From assembly GCF_000715495.1 (NCBI RefSeq), contig NZ_JNLX01000148.1:1-64000 (forward strand): DNA of 64,000 nt. Reading direction: 5' to 3'. The translations under genes and the position numbers were made by a program. Source of the DNA: Hymenobacter sp. IS2118. GTDB taxonomy: Bacteria > Bacteroidota > Bacteroidia > Cytophagales > Hymenobacteraceae. This document shows, piece after piece, positions 17,649 through 27,137 of the stretch (position 1 is the first letter of the stretch; the number at the start of each line of letters is the position of its first letter). The notes beneath the pieces were generated by a model that saw nothing but the letters and a program-made list of their open reading frames with translations, did not search any database and was not told where the DNA came from.

Positions 17649-17687
17649 AGTAACCGCAGCCAAAAGGCCGTCATGCTCAGCATGACG
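17649..17687. repeat. Minimal GTCATGCT palindrome
   Basis: CGTCATGCT (17669-17677) and AGCATGACG (17679-17687) form a perfect palindrome with one central base. The flank AGTAACCGCAGCCAAAAG at 17649 is shared, with small differences, with the copy at 34163, so these are two copies of one short dispersed repeat related to the longer GGTCATGCTGAGC family. Confidence 0.75.
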
Positions 17688-17709
17688 TTCTGTGCTTGCA
17701 GTCCATCAG

Positions 17710-20592
17710 TTAGTGCGCCTGCAGCCAGTTCTTGCCGGTGCCCACTTCCACTTCCAGGGGCACGCCGCGGGGCAGCAGCAGCGCCGTGGTCATCAGTTCC
17801 TTGATTTTGGGGGTGATGTGGGCCACTTCCTCCTGCACGGCGTCGAAGACGAGTTCGTCGTGCACCTGCAGAATCATGCGGGTCTGGAGCTTCTCCTCGC
17901 GCAGCCAGTGGTAGATGTTAATCATGGCCATTTTGATGATGTCGGCGGCCGTGCCCTGGATGGGGGCGTTGATGGCGTTGCGCTCGGTGTAGCCGCGCAG
18001 CGTGGCGTTGCGCGAGTTGATGTCGCGCAGGTAGCGGCGGCGCTTGAGCAGCGTCTCGGCGTATTCCTGCTCGCGGGCCCGGTTGATGCTCTCGTCCATG
18101 AACTGCTTCACGCTCGGAAATTCCTGGAAATAGGTGTCGATAATCTCCGTGGCTTCCTTGCGGCTGATACCGATGCGCTGGGCCAGCCCGAAGGCCGAAA
18201 TGCCGTAGATAATGCCAAAATTGACGGTTTTGGCCTTGCGGCGCATCTCGGCGTCCACTTGGTCGAGCGGCACTTTGAAGACCTTGCTGGCGGTGCTGTT
18301 GTGGATGTCTTGGCCCAGGCGGAAGGCTTCAATCATGGTGGCGTCGCCCGAGAAGTCGGCCATGATGCGCAGCTCCACCTGCGAGTAGTCGGCGGCCAGC
18401 AGCACGTGCTGGTCGTCGCGCGGCACGAAAGCCTTGCGGATTTCGCGGCCCTTTTCCGTGCGGATGGGGATGTTCTGCAGGTTGGGGTTGGTGCTGCTCA
18501 GGCGGCCGGTGGCGGTCACGGCCTGGTTGAAGCTGGTGTGCACGCGGCCGTCGGTCACGCTCACCAGCTGGGGCAGGGCCTCCACGTAGGTGCTGCGCAG
18601 CTTGGTGAGCTGGCGGTACTCCAGGATGAGGGCGGCAATGGGGTTGTCGGTGGCGAGCTGGCTCAGGATTTCCTCGCCGGTGGCGTACTGGCCGGTTTTG
18701 GTTTTCTTGATTTTGCCCTTGCCGATGTCCATCTTATCGAACAGCACCTCGCCCAGCTGCTTCGGCGAGCCGATGTTGAACTCCTGCCCGGCCTCGCGGA
18801 AAATCTGCGTTTCCAGCTCCGTGATGTAGCCCTGCAGCTCGGCCGAGTACTCGGTCATGGCCTCGGAATCAATCCGCACGCCCTCGTACTCAATGCTGCT
18901 GAGCACGGGCACCAGCGGGTTTTCCACGTCATTGAGCAAGCCCAGCAAGCCCAGCTCCTGCAGCATGGGCTCAAACACGTGCTTGAGCTGCAGGGTCACG
19001 TCGGCGTCTTCGCAGGCGTAGTCCTTCACCTCGGCCGGCGGAATGTCGGCCATGGTTTTCTGCTTCTTGCCTTTGGGGCCGATGAGCTCGGTGATGGACA
19101 CCGGCGAGTAGTGCAGATAGGTTTCGGCCAGCACGTCCATGTTGTGGCGCATGTCGGGCTCGATGAGGTAGTGGGCCAGCATCGTATCAAAAAGCTGCCC
19201 GCTCACCTCCACGCCGTAGTGCCGCAGAATGGTGAGGTCGTACTTGATGTTCTGGCCGATTTTGAGGATGTGCGCGGCCTCGAAAAACGGGCCGAACTCC
19301 TCCACAATGGCCTGCACGGCAGCCGGGTCTTCGGTGGGCACGGGCACATAGTAGGCCTCGCCCGGCAGCCAGCAGAAGCTGAGCCCCACCAGCCGCGCCG
19401 TCATAATGTCCAGGCCCGTGGTTTCGGTGTCGAAGCTCACTTCGGCCTGCTGCAGCAGGAAGCCCAGCAGCGACTGGCGCAGCGCCGGCGTGTCCATCAT
19501 ATGGTACTGGTAGGGCACGTCTTCCAGGCGCTTGCGCGGGCCGGCGGGCGCGCCGTGGTGGCCCGTTTCGCCTTCCTCGGCGCCGCTGGCCACGGCCCCG
19601 TCGCCGAAGAGCGAAGCTTGGTCGCCGCCCACCAACTTGGGCCGGCGCACGGGCTTGCTGCCGGGCGCGGCCACGCCAGCCGGGGTGCGCTGGGGGCCGC
19701 CGCCGCTCAGCACGCGGGCCGCCAGCTGCCGGAACTCCAGCTCCTCAAACAGCTCGCGCAGGGTGGCTTCGTCGGGCGCGTCCAGCACCAGCTTGTCGGC
19801 TTCAAAATCCAGCGGCACGTTCACATGGATGGTGGCCAGCTCCTTGCTCATCAGGCCCTGCTCGGCAAAGTTGCGCACGTTTTCCTGCTGCTTGCCCTTG
19901 AGCTGGTCGGTATTGGCCAGCAGGTTTTCCACCGAGCCGTACTTCTGAATAAGCGTTTTGGCCGTTTTCTCGCCGATGCCGGGAATGCCGGGAATGTTGT
20001 CCGAGGCGTCGCCCTGAAGGCCCAGAATGTCAATCACCTGCTCCACGCGCTCAATCTCGAAGCGGGCCAGCACGTGGGCCACGTCCAGAATCTCGGCCGC
20101 GTTGCCCATAAAAGCGGGGCGGTAGATTTTGATGTTCTCCGTCACCAGCTGGCAGTAGTCCTTGTCGGGCGTCATCATAAACACCTCGAAGCCTTCCTTT
20201 TCCGCCTTCTGCGCCAGCGTCCCAATCACGTCGTCGGCCTCGAAGCCGTCCATCATCAGAATGGGAATGTGGAAGCCTGCGATGATTTTCTTGATGTAGG
20301 GCAGGGCGATGCCGATGTCCTCGGGCATGGCCTGCCGCTGCGCTTTGTACTCCGGGAACTGCTCGTGCCGGAAGGTCTTTTTCGGCCCATCGAAGCACAC
20401 GCCGATGTGCGTAGGCTTCTCCTTCTGCAGCACCTCCACCAGCGTGTTGGTGAAGCCCAGCACGGCCCCGGTGTTCATGCCCTTGGAGTTGATGCGCGGG
20501 TTTTTGCTGAACGCGAAGTGCGAGCGGTAAATCAGGGCAAAGGCGTCGAGCAGGAAGAGCTTTTTGGCGGGAGCGGCGGTGGTGTCGGACAT
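17710..20592 (-). CDS. polA: DNA polymerase I
   Basis: A protein of 960 residues from ATG 20592 (MSDTTAAPAKKLFLLDAFAL); the longer frame to 20697 has no protein-like start. Domains in order: 5'-3' exonuclease (about 10-290, with MMDGFEADDVIGTLA and GDASDNIPGIPGIGEKTA); a variable Gly/Pro linker (about 300-360); 3'-5' exonuclease with an intact ExoI motif (FDTETTGLD); and polymerase with motif A DYSQVELRIMADFSG, the O-helix RRKAKTVNFGIIYGIS and motif C VHDELVFD. It removes Okazaki primers and fills repair gaps. All catalytic carboxylates are visible, so proofreading should be active. It is transcribed alone. Confidence 0.97.
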   Translation of the reverse strand: MSDTTAAPAKKLFLLDAFALIYRSHFAFSKNPRINSKGMNTGAVLGFTNTLVEVLQKEKPTHIGVCFDGPKKTFRHEQFPEYKAQRQAMPEDIGIALPYIKKIIAGFHIPILMMDGFEADDVIGTLAQKAEKEGFEVFMMTPDKDYCQLVTENIKIYRPAFMGNAAEILDVAHVLARFEIERVEQVIDILGLQGDASDNIPGIPGIGEKTAKTLIQKYGSVENLLANTDQLKGKQQENVRNFAEQGLMSKELATIHVNVPLDFEADKLVLDAPDEATLRELFEELEFRQLAARVLSGGGPQRTPAGVAAPGSKPVRRPKLVGGDQASLFGDGAVASGAEEGETGHHGAPAGPRKRLEDVPYQYHMMDTPALRQSLLGFLLQQAEVSFDTETTGLDIMTARLVGLSFCWLPGEAYYVPVPTEDPAAVQAIVEEFGPFFEAAHILKIGQNIKYDLTILRHYGVEVSGQLFDTMLAHYLIEPDMRHNMDVLAETYLHYSPVSITELIGPKGKKQKTMADIPPAEVKDYACEDADVTLQLKHVFEPMLQELGLLGLLNDVENPLVPVLSSIEYEGVRIDSEAMTEYSAELQGYITELETQIFREAGQEFNIGSPKQLGEVLFDKMDIGKGKIKKTKTGQYATGEEILSQLATDNPIAALILEYRQLTKLRSTYVEALPQLVSVTDGRVHTSFNQAVTATGRLSSTNPNLQNIPIRTEKGREIRKAFVPRDDQHVLLAADYSQVELRIMADFSGDATMIEAFRLGQDIHNSTASKVFKVPLDQVDAEMRRKAKTVNFGIIYGISAFGLAQRIGISRKEATEIIDTYFQEFPSVKQFMDESINRAREQEYAETLLKRRRYLRDINSRNATLRGYTERNAINAPIQGTAADIIKMAMINIYHWLREEKLQTRMILQVHDELVFDAVQEEVAHITPKIKELMTTALLLPRGVPLEVEVGTGKNWLQAH

Positions 20593-20648
20593 AGGGGCGA
20601 AGGTACGAAACCCACTCACCGCACGGCTAAACTCAAAACCGACAGTAC

Positions 20649-20689
20649 AAAAAAAGGTCCTGACAACGGCAGAAAGCGTCATCAGGACC
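20649..20689 (-). terminator. Terminator of the envelope operon (minus strand)
   Basis: Read on the minus strand, GGTCCTGA (complement of 20682-20689) pairs with TCAGGACC (complement of 20656-20663) and is followed by seven T residues, 20 bases after the stop of the gene at 20712. It closes the operon that starts at 27890. Confidence 0.88.
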
Positions 20690-20711
20690 ATCCACATGCC
20701 GCGTTAGGAAA

Positions 20712-23144
20712 CTACAACGCCGGCTTCACCTCCAGCACAAAACTGGTGCTGCCCGCCAACCCGTTGGTCGCCAGCCCTTGCAGCACCACGAGGTAGCGGC
20801 CGGCCTGGTCGCCGGTAAAGAAGTCCAGCTGCCGCGGGACGGCTCCAGTCAGTTGAATATCCGGGTTCCAGTACAATAGGTTGCGCAGGTCGGGCAGGCG
20901 GCTCTGGGCGGCCTGGGGCGTGTCGTAGCGCGGCGCGTAAAATTCGCGCTGCTGCTGCACGCCCTCGTAGCGCTGCACCAACACCCGCGGGTCGAGCTGA
21001 AAGCCTTCCAGGTCGCCTTTGTAGGTGGTGAAGCTCACAATGCCATCGTACACGGCCAGCCCCTGAAAGTACCGGCTGGTGATGACGTCCAGCTTCTGGA
21101 TTTTTATCGGCGGCATGGCCATAATCTTATTGATATCGAACACCGGCACGCCATCCAGTAGCACCATGGGGTTCCGGTCCTGTAGCGTCTGGTTCACATT
21201 GTCGGCCACGAGGAAATGGAAGCCGTCCTTGCGAATGCGCACCACCACACCGGGCACATACTCGCGCAGCACTTCTTCCAGCACCTTAAAGCGGGTGTAC
21301 TTGTCGAGCAGATACGTCTGGTCGGGCTTGCCGTAGAAGGCCAGACTGTCGGCGGGCAGGCGTCGGTAGTGGTTGCGGTACTTGCCGGCATACACGTTCT
21401 GCACCTGGTTCTGAAGGTGGCGTTTGGCATAATCGGTTTCGAAGCGGGTATTGATGCCGAACCCCGGCAGCCGCCTGCTCGCGTATTGGGCCGAAAACGG
21501 GTCGGTGATGGTGATTCGGCAGGTGCTGTCCTGCTGCGGGTCGGTCTGAACCACAATTTCCTGTGGCCCCACGAAGTCGTTCATCTCGAACTGCACCTGG
21601 CCCTGGGCATTGCTCTGAGAATTATTCAGCTGAATAATGCGGCTCGGCGACGATAGGTAGGTCATGATATTCGGCTGCGGCAGGTTGGTGCCGGCCTGCG
21701 AAATCCGGCCCCGAATAAGCGGGCCGTTGGGTTCGGGCAGGTGCTCGAAGGGTTTGAAGGCCGGCCGCAGCACGTCTTCCCAGCGAAAACGGCTCCAGCC
21801 CTGGGTCAGCATCAGGTTGTCGGTGGCCGCCTCGGCTTCCGGGCCGGTGGCCATGAAGTAGTAGTCGGGGTTTTCCACGTTGCCTTTCAGGTCGGAGGTC
21901 AGCCCCAGGTAGCGGTCAATGGCGAGGGCCGGCGTGGCGTTGAGCGAATCCAGCCGGTACACGGCCATCGACAGGCTGGCGGCCAGCCGGGGCGTGGGTG
22001 CGGCCAGGGCGGCCTCTATGTGTACCTGCTCGCGCGGCGCGTAGTGGGCTTTATCGGCGCGGGCCGTGAGGGCCAGCGTGCTCGTGGGCGGCCGGAAATA
22101 CAACCGCTCGCACAGCGGCTTTTGTCCGGCGTCGAAGAGCGTGAAGTGAGTGACTCCCTCCGGCAGCTGGCTTTTATTGACCACCAGCACGGCCTGTCCA
22201 TTCACCAGTTGAATGGAGTTGGCTACCGCCACTTTTTTCCGGGCGTGGCCCAATACAAAAACAGTCTCCGGCTGTGTGCGCGTGGCATTCACCGTGAGCG
22301 TGAGCTGGGTGGGGCTGCTGGCTTCGAGGTGCAGCACATAGCCCTGCTCCTGCACGCGGGGCAGCCGGCGGGTCAGCACCTGCTTGGTGGCCAGTGTGAG
22401 CACAGCGGTGTATGTTTCCTGCTCCGAAGCCGGCGTGAAGCTGAACCGGCCCATGCCCAGGCGCAGCGTTTGAAACGCGGCCACCTCCTGGCCCCGGCCG
22501 TTGAGCACCCTGCCCCGCGCCGCCATCCCGCGCCCGTTGCGATCCGTGACTTTGAACGCGACCGTGCTGCGCAGGCCTTTCACCAGGTGGCCGCCCTCGG
22601 GGAAAAACTGCGCGTCGTGCGCCGCTGAGTCCTTGCGCACGGCCGCGGCCGACGCGGCGAAGGTGTTCACCACCGTCACCGAGGTGTGGAAGTAGGTTTC
22701 GGGGCCGAAGTTCTGCATCCAGCTGGTGTAGGCCCGCACCGTGTAGTGGCCCGAGGCCAGTGCGCCCGGCAGCGAAAACGAGCCCCGGCCCACGGCGTTG
22801 GCCAGGGCTACTTTGCCTTGCAGCACGGGCTGGTTGGCCTGGTTCAGCACTTCTACGTAGGCCACGCTGCTCAAGGCTAATGGTTTGTTCTGGCCGCCGT
22901 CCACGGCATATACCTTAAACCACATGAGCTCGCCGGCCAGGTACACCGGCCGGTCGAGGTGCAGAAATAGCTTTTCCTGCGGGCCACGCTGCTCGTAGCG
23001 GGCCAACTGGCGCGCCACGGCCCGCCCCACGGAATCAGTTTGGCCCTGGGCCGTGCCACTGGCCGCGGCCCCCAGCGCCAGAAGTGGCAGCAGACGCCGT
23101 AGCAGCCAGCCGGCCATCGTTACTTTGGTGTTTATATCGTTCAC
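20712..23144 (-). CDS. Large secreted protein with macroglobulin (MG2)-like domains
   Basis: A protein of 810 residues with a signal peptide ending GTAQGQ (start 23144, or ATG 23117 giving MAGWLLRR). The N-terminal region EKLFLHLDRPVYLAGELMWF is the typical beginning of MG2/alpha-2-macroglobulin-like Bacteroidota envelope proteins. It is followed by repeated beta-sandwich stretches and a C-terminal plug-like segment (DGVPVFDINKIMAMPPIKIQ) as in TonB plug or carboxypeptidase-regulatory hybrids. No thioester motif is seen. It is last in the operon with the TonB receptor and DUF4249 lipoprotein, starting 11 bases after the DUF4249 stop. It probably works at the outer membrane with that receptor; the substrate is unknown. 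Confidence 0.75.
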   Translation of the reverse strand: MNDINTKVTMAGWLLRRLLPLLALGAAASGTAQGQTDSVGRAVARQLARYEQRGPQEKLFLHLDRPVYLAGELMWFKVYAVDGGQNKPLALSSVAYVEVLNQANQPVLQGKVALANAVGRGSFSLPGALASGHYTVRAYTSWMQNFGPETYFHTSVTVVNTFAASAAAVRKDSAAHDAQFFPEGGHLVKGLRSTVAFKVTDRNGRGMAARGRVLNGRGQEVAAFQTLRLGMGRFSFTPASEQETYTAVLTLATKQVLTRRLPRVQEQGYVLHLEASSPTQLTLTVNATRTQPETVFVLGHARKKVAVANSIQLVNGQAVLVVNKSQLPEGVTHFTLFDAGQKPLCERLYFRPPTSTLALTARADKAHYAPREQVHIEAALAAPTPRLAASLSMAVYRLDSLNATPALAIDRYLGLTSDLKGNVENPDYYFMATGPEAEAATDNLMLTQGWSRFRWEDVLRPAFKPFEHLPEPNGPLIRGRISQAGTNLPQPNIMTYLSSPSRIIQLNNSQSNAQGQVQFEMNDFVGPQEIVVQTDPQQDSTCRITITDPFSAQYASRRLPGFGINTRFETDYAKRHLQNQVQNVYAGKYRNHYRRLPADSLAFYGKPDQTYLLDKYTRFKVLEEVLREYVPGVVVRIRKDGFHFLVADNVNQTLQDRNPMVLLDGVPVFDINKIMAMPPIKIQKLDVITSRYFQGLAVYDGIVSFTTYKGDLEGFQLDPRVLVQRYEGVQQQREFYAPRYDTPQAAQSRLPDLRNLLYWNPDIQLTGAVPRQLDFFTGDQAGRYLVVLQGLATNGLAGSTSFVLEVKPAL

Positions 23145-23155
23145 GGGCAGAGCAG

Positions 23156-24313
23156 TTACCAGAAGGAAGGTTTCACGTCCGTGCCGCGGGTGCGGCAGTC
23201 GATGCAGCCCAGTGTGGAAGCTGAAAATCGCGCGGCGCCTTTCTTTCCTGAAGGCACTTGGTTTATGGGGAGGAGTCGGCCGCCGCCAAAAGCTTGCGCA
23301 AGGCTGGTGAATTCGGTGTCTACCGTATCGGGGGGGATACAGCTTTCGTAGCCAGTGCCATTGGTCCAGTTCGCGGGCAGCTCGGCCCGGCTGATGAATA
23401 TCCGCTGGGACGTCTCGGACTGCACGCCCACGAAGCCCAGCACCAGGTCGCCCGGGTTGGTGAGGGAGCGCACATTGCCCGTGAGCTGGGAGGGTTGCGG
23501 GTCGAAGAGCGAGCCGATGCTTTCGGTGTTTTTGCGCAGCAACTCCCAGTATTCGTACTCGGCCTTGGAGAGGGCGTACTGCTTTACCAGAATGCTGTAG
23601 CGCTCGTTGAGCAGGGGCGAAAGAATGGGCAGGAAGCGAATCGGAAAATTAGCCACCACGTCCTTGCTCAGGGCCGTTGTTTTGCTGATTTGAATGGCCG
23701 AAGACAGGTCGTTGCCCCAGCAAATAGTAGGGTAGCGCACACTTATTCGCTGAAGAGAACCGTCTTTGTACTCCAGCACGGGCTGAAACGGCGGAATAAT
23801 TTCCCAGGTTTCCTCAAACGCCCACCGGTAGTACTGCGTGGCGCCGGCGTCGTCGTGGCTATTGATGAAAATGCCCACCCCCGTGCTTTGGACTTGCCAG
23901 GGCAGGCTGTCGATGCGGGGCGTGGTTTTGGCCGCCACGTACTCCGACGCATACTGGCCCATCTGCGTTTCTACCACGAGGCGGTAGGTGCGGCCCGGCG
24001 TCAGGGTCAGGTACGGCGACGTGTAGGTGCCCACGGGGCCCTCCTGCAAGCGGGTAATCGGGCCGGCCTCGCTTTCGATGGTAACGGTGGCATTGCCCTC
24101 GGCTGGGGGCCGCTTGGCCGTGCCGCTGCCGATGGCGTAGGTGCGCGAGAGCTTGATGGTGGTAGGCCCGTTGGTGTTGATGAAGCCGTCCACCACCAGG
24201 TAGCTGGGTGGGGAGCTGATGGCTTCGGGCTCGTAGGGGTCGATGCAGCCTGGCAGGGCCATGGCCAGGCACCACAGCCAGGCCAGCCGGATAGAGAGCG
24301 TGGAAAGGGTCAT
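23156..24313 (-). CDS. DUF4249 outer-membrane lipoprotein
   Basis: A protein of 385 residues. A signal segment with lipobox MALPGC (Cys about 23) is followed by IDPYEPEAI, the usual DUF4249 opening, then LVVDGFINTNGP. The C-terminus GCIDCRTRGTDVKPSFW carries the characteristic CxxC and the final aromatic. DUF4249 proteins pair with TonB-dependent receptors and are thought to act like SusD partners, though their ligands are unknown. Its ATG follows the stop of the TonB receptor without a gap, so the two are translationally coupled. Confidence 0.9.
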   Translation of the reverse strand: MTLSTLSIRLAWLWCLAMALPGCIDPYEPEAISSPPSYLVVDGFINTNGPTTIKLSRTYAIGSGTAKRPPAEGNATVTIESEAGPITRLQEGPVGTYTSPYLTLTPGRTYRLVVETQMGQYASEYVAAKTTPRIDSLPWQVQSTGVGIFINSHDDAGATQYYRWAFEETWEIIPPFQPVLEYKDGSLQRISVRYPTICWGNDLSSAIQISKTTALSKDVVANFPIRFLPILSPLLNERYSILVKQYALSKAEYEYWELLRKNTESIGSLFDPQPSQLTGNVRSLTNPGDLVLGFVGVQSETSQRIFISRAELPANWTNGTGYESCIPPDTVDTEFTSLAQAFGGGRLLPINQVPSGKKGAARFSASTLGCIDCRTRGTDVKPSFW

Positions 24314-27088
24314 TTAGAACTTGAAATTATAGGTAACCGTCGGGATGGGCTGGCCAAAGACGGAGAGCTTGTAGCCCTTTATTTGGCCATTCACCGACTT
24401 AAAGTAGATGGAGTAGGGGTTGCGGCGGCCGGTGAGGTTGTACACGCCCACCGTCCAGGAGCTGTGGGCCAGCTTTTTCACTTTGTGGCTGCCTTCGATG
24501 TTCACGGCCAGGTCCAGGCGCAGGTAGTCGGGCACGCGGTAGGCGTTGCGGTCCGAGTAGAACAGGCGCTTCGAGTTGGCCACGTAGTACTCGGCCAGGG
24601 GCAGGGTAATGGGCCGGCCGGTGCTGTAGGTGAAGTTCATGGACGTGCTGAAGCGGCGGCTGAAGCGGTAGTTGCCCACCAGCGTCATGTCGTGGGGCTT
24701 GTCGAAATTGCTGGGGTAGTAGCTGCCGCCATTTATCATGTCGGCCGGCGTGCCGGCGTTCACCCGCACCAGCGAGCGCGAGTAGGTGTAGCTTATCCAG
24801 CCGTTGAGCTTGCCGGTGAGCTTTTTCACGAACACCTCCACGCCGTAGGCTTTACCCTCGGCGTTCACAATGTCGGTTTCGATGTGCGGGTTGAGGACCA
24901 GCGTGGCGCCGCTCTTATAGTCCACGAAGTCCCGTAGCGACTTGTAATAGGTTTCCACCGACGCCTCAATGGTGTTATTCTTGAAGTTGCGGTAGTAGCC
25001 TACCGAATACTGGTCGCCCACCTGCGGCCGGATGTTGGTGTCGCTCAGCTTCCACACATCGGCCGGCGACACGGAGGCCGTATTCGAAAGCTGGTGAATG
25101 TACTGGCGCGTGCGGTTGTAAGACGCCTTCACCGACGAGTTATCCGATAAAGAATAGCGCGCCGACATCCGGTATTCGGGGCCGTGGTAGTTGGCAATGA
25201 CCTTGCCCGCGGCGTAGCGCACGGTGTCGGTGAGGGTGGCCAGGGTGCGCGCCTCGCCCGGCGCGTAGCGGTACACGTCGCGCGGCCCCAGCGCCTGAAA
25301 AAACGAGTAGCGTAGGCCCACCGCCAGCGACAGGCGCGGCGTAATGTCGTAGCGGTCCGAGGCGTAAAGGGCGCTTTCCAGGGCCTGCTCACGGGCCAGC
25401 ACCACGGGCACAATCAGCGAGGCCTCGCCCCGGGGCAGGAAGCTGCCCGGCGCTATGTTATACAGCAGCGAGCTGCCTCCGAACTCAATGGTATGCTGCG
25501 AATTGGGGTAGTAGTTGAAGTCGGCCCGCAGGCTGTTCTGATTGATGCGGTAGGTCAGGTCCGACGCCGTGGCCTCGTTCATGTCGCTCTTGATGCCGTA
25601 GTCGTAGTGGCTGTAGGCGCCCGTGAGCACCCCGTAAAACTTGTTGTTGAAGGTGTGGCGCCATTTCAGGCTGGCGGTCTGGTTCTGGTAGCGGTAGGTG
25701 GTGTCGCCGGCCAGCCGGAACCGGTCGGTGCTCTGATAGGCGGTGGCGTAAAGCGCGTTTTTGTCGTTGAACTCGTGGCTGATGTAGGCCGTCAGGTCGT
25801 AGAACGAGGCCGCGCTTTGGCTGAAGTTGTTGTCCTTCAGCTGGCGCAGAATCCAGTCGGAGTAGCTGGCCCGGCCGCTCACGATAAACGCGCTTTTGTC
25901 CTTCACCAGCGGGCCTTCCAGCGTGAGGCGGCTGGTGAGCGGGCCGATGCCGCCCGAGCCCGAAAACTTCTTTTTATTGCCTTCCCGGGTAGTAATATCC
26001 AGCACCGACGACAGCCGGCCGCCGTACTTGGCCGGAATGGCGCTCTTGTAGAGCTCCACCGACTGCAACACGTCGGGGTTGAAGGCCGAAAAGAAGCCGA
26101 ATAAGTGCGACGGATTGTAGATAGTGGCGTCGTTGAACAGAATCAGGTTCTGGTCGGTGCTGCCGCCGCGCACGTTCAGGCCCGTGCTGCCTTCGCCCAC
26201 CGACTTCACACCCGGCAGCGTCAGCACTACCCGCAGAATATCGGTTTCGCCAAAAGCCGTGGGTACCTGCCGCATGGTCTTGATATCCAGCTTCTCCAGG
26301 CCCATCTGCATGCCCGACACGTTCTTGTCCTTTTCGGCCTCAATTATCACTTCCTTCAGCGGGATAATGTCCTCCTCCACGTCGATGTCCAGCTTGCCGT
26401 CGCTGCGTAGCACCACCTGGCGCTTGGTGTTTTTCAGGCCCAGGCCCCGCACTTTCAGGTCGTAGCGGCCCACGGGCAGCGTAAGGGAGTACGACCCAAA
26501 TTGGTCGGTAGTCGTGCCCACGTTCGGCGATTCCGTGTAGATGGACGCCCCAATGGCGGGCTCGCCTGATTTTAGGTCGCGCACGTGGCCGGCCAGCGTG
26601 GCCCGGCCCCCGCCGCTCCCCGGCCCGCCAATCTCATATACCTGGTATTCGGCGGCGCTCACGTAGCGCGAGCGGCCGGTGTTTTCCGTCGGCAGCGGCT
26701 CCTCCTCCGCCACGCGTCCGGCCACGGCACTGGTGCTTTGCGGCTGGTAAAACTCGGTCGGCAGCCGCGGGCTAATCGAAACCCCGGAAGTGATAAAAAC
26801 GCGGTTCTCATCGTCGATGGCAAACCGAAATGGTGTGTTTTGCAGGGCCTGCTCCAGTACGGTACGCACCGGCTGGTTTTGCACCCGCAGCGTCACAAAC
26901 AGGCTGTCGACGGCGCCGGACTCAAAGTAGAACCGCAGGCTCGTCTGGGCTTCCAGCTGGCGGGCAAATTGCTCAAAAGGCAGTTTGTCAAAGGTGCCGC
27001 TCACTGTTTTTTCAGTCTGCTGCGCGGCACCGGAAAAGCACGTCAGCACAAAAAACAGCAGGAGTAGCACGGGGTAGACAGGCTTCAT
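24314..27088 (-). CDS. TonB-dependent receptor with STN domain
   Basis: A protein of 924 residues from ATG 27088. It has a signal peptide (ending FSGAAQ), a secretin/TonB short N-terminal (STN) domain (about 25-110, FEQFARQLEAQTSLRF), a carboxypeptidase-regulatory-like domain (about 175-260, LAGHVRDLKSGEPAIGASIY), a plug (about 270-390, MRQVPTAFGETDILRVVLTL) and a beta-barrel ending in VTYNFKF. The STN domain is typical of receptors that signal to an anti-sigma factor, but no sigma or anti-sigma pair is adjacent; a LytTR regulator is. It forms an outer-membrane importer with the DUF4249 lipoprotein. The ligand cannot be read from sequence. Confidence 0.93.
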   Translation of the reverse strand: MKPVYPVLLLLFFVLTCFSGAAQQTEKTVSGTFDKLPFEQFARQLEAQTSLRFYFESGAVDSLFVTLRVQNQPVRTVLEQALQNTPFRFAIDDENRVFITSGVSISPRLPTEFYQPQSTSAVAGRVAEEEPLPTENTGRSRYVSAAEYQVYEIGGPGSGGGRATLAGHVRDLKSGEPAIGASIYTESPNVGTTTDQFGSYSLTLPVGRYDLKVRGLGLKNTKRQVVLRSDGKLDIDVEEDIIPLKEVIIEAEKDKNVSGMQMGLEKLDIKTMRQVPTAFGETDILRVVLTLPGVKSVGEGSTGLNVRGGSTDQNLILFNDATIYNPSHLFGFFSAFNPDVLQSVELYKSAIPAKYGGRLSSVLDITTREGNKKKFSGSGGIGPLTSRLTLEGPLVKDKSAFIVSGRASYSDWILRQLKDNNFSQSAASFYDLTAYISHEFNDKNALYATAYQSTDRFRLAGDTTYRYQNQTASLKWRHTFNNKFYGVLTGAYSHYDYGIKSDMNEATASDLTYRINQNSLRADFNYYPNSQHTIEFGGSSLLYNIAPGSFLPRGEASLIVPVVLAREQALESALYASDRYDITPRLSLAVGLRYSFFQALGPRDVYRYAPGEARTLATLTDTVRYAAGKVIANYHGPEYRMSARYSLSDNSSVKASYNRTRQYIHQLSNTASVSPADVWKLSDTNIRPQVGDQYSVGYYRNFKNNTIEASVETYYKSLRDFVDYKSGATLVLNPHIETDIVNAEGKAYGVEVFVKKLTGKLNGWISYTYSRSLVRVNAGTPADMINGGSYYPSNFDKPHDMTLVGNYRFSRRFSTSMNFTYSTGRPITLPLAEYYVANSKRLFYSDRNAYRVPDYLRLDLAVNIEGSHKVKKLAHSSWTVGVYNLTGRRNPYSIYFKSVNGQIKGYKLSVFGQPIPTVTYNFKF

Positions 27089-27137
27089 TAACCGCAGAAA
27101 AAAGGATGGAAAGGAATCGGATTTACTACCGCCCGCG

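Noticed and set aside
17692..20796. A 1034-codon open frame on the plus strand opposite polA
   Set aside because: It is a shadow of polA in GC-rich DNA: the translation is His/Gly/Val-rich with no domain, while the opposite strand shows all polymerase I motifs.
23258..24937. A 559-codon plus-strand frame opposite the DUF4249 and TonB genes
   Set aside because: It is low-complexity Gly/Val/Ala/Arg sequence without a signal or motif; the minus-strand genes are clear.
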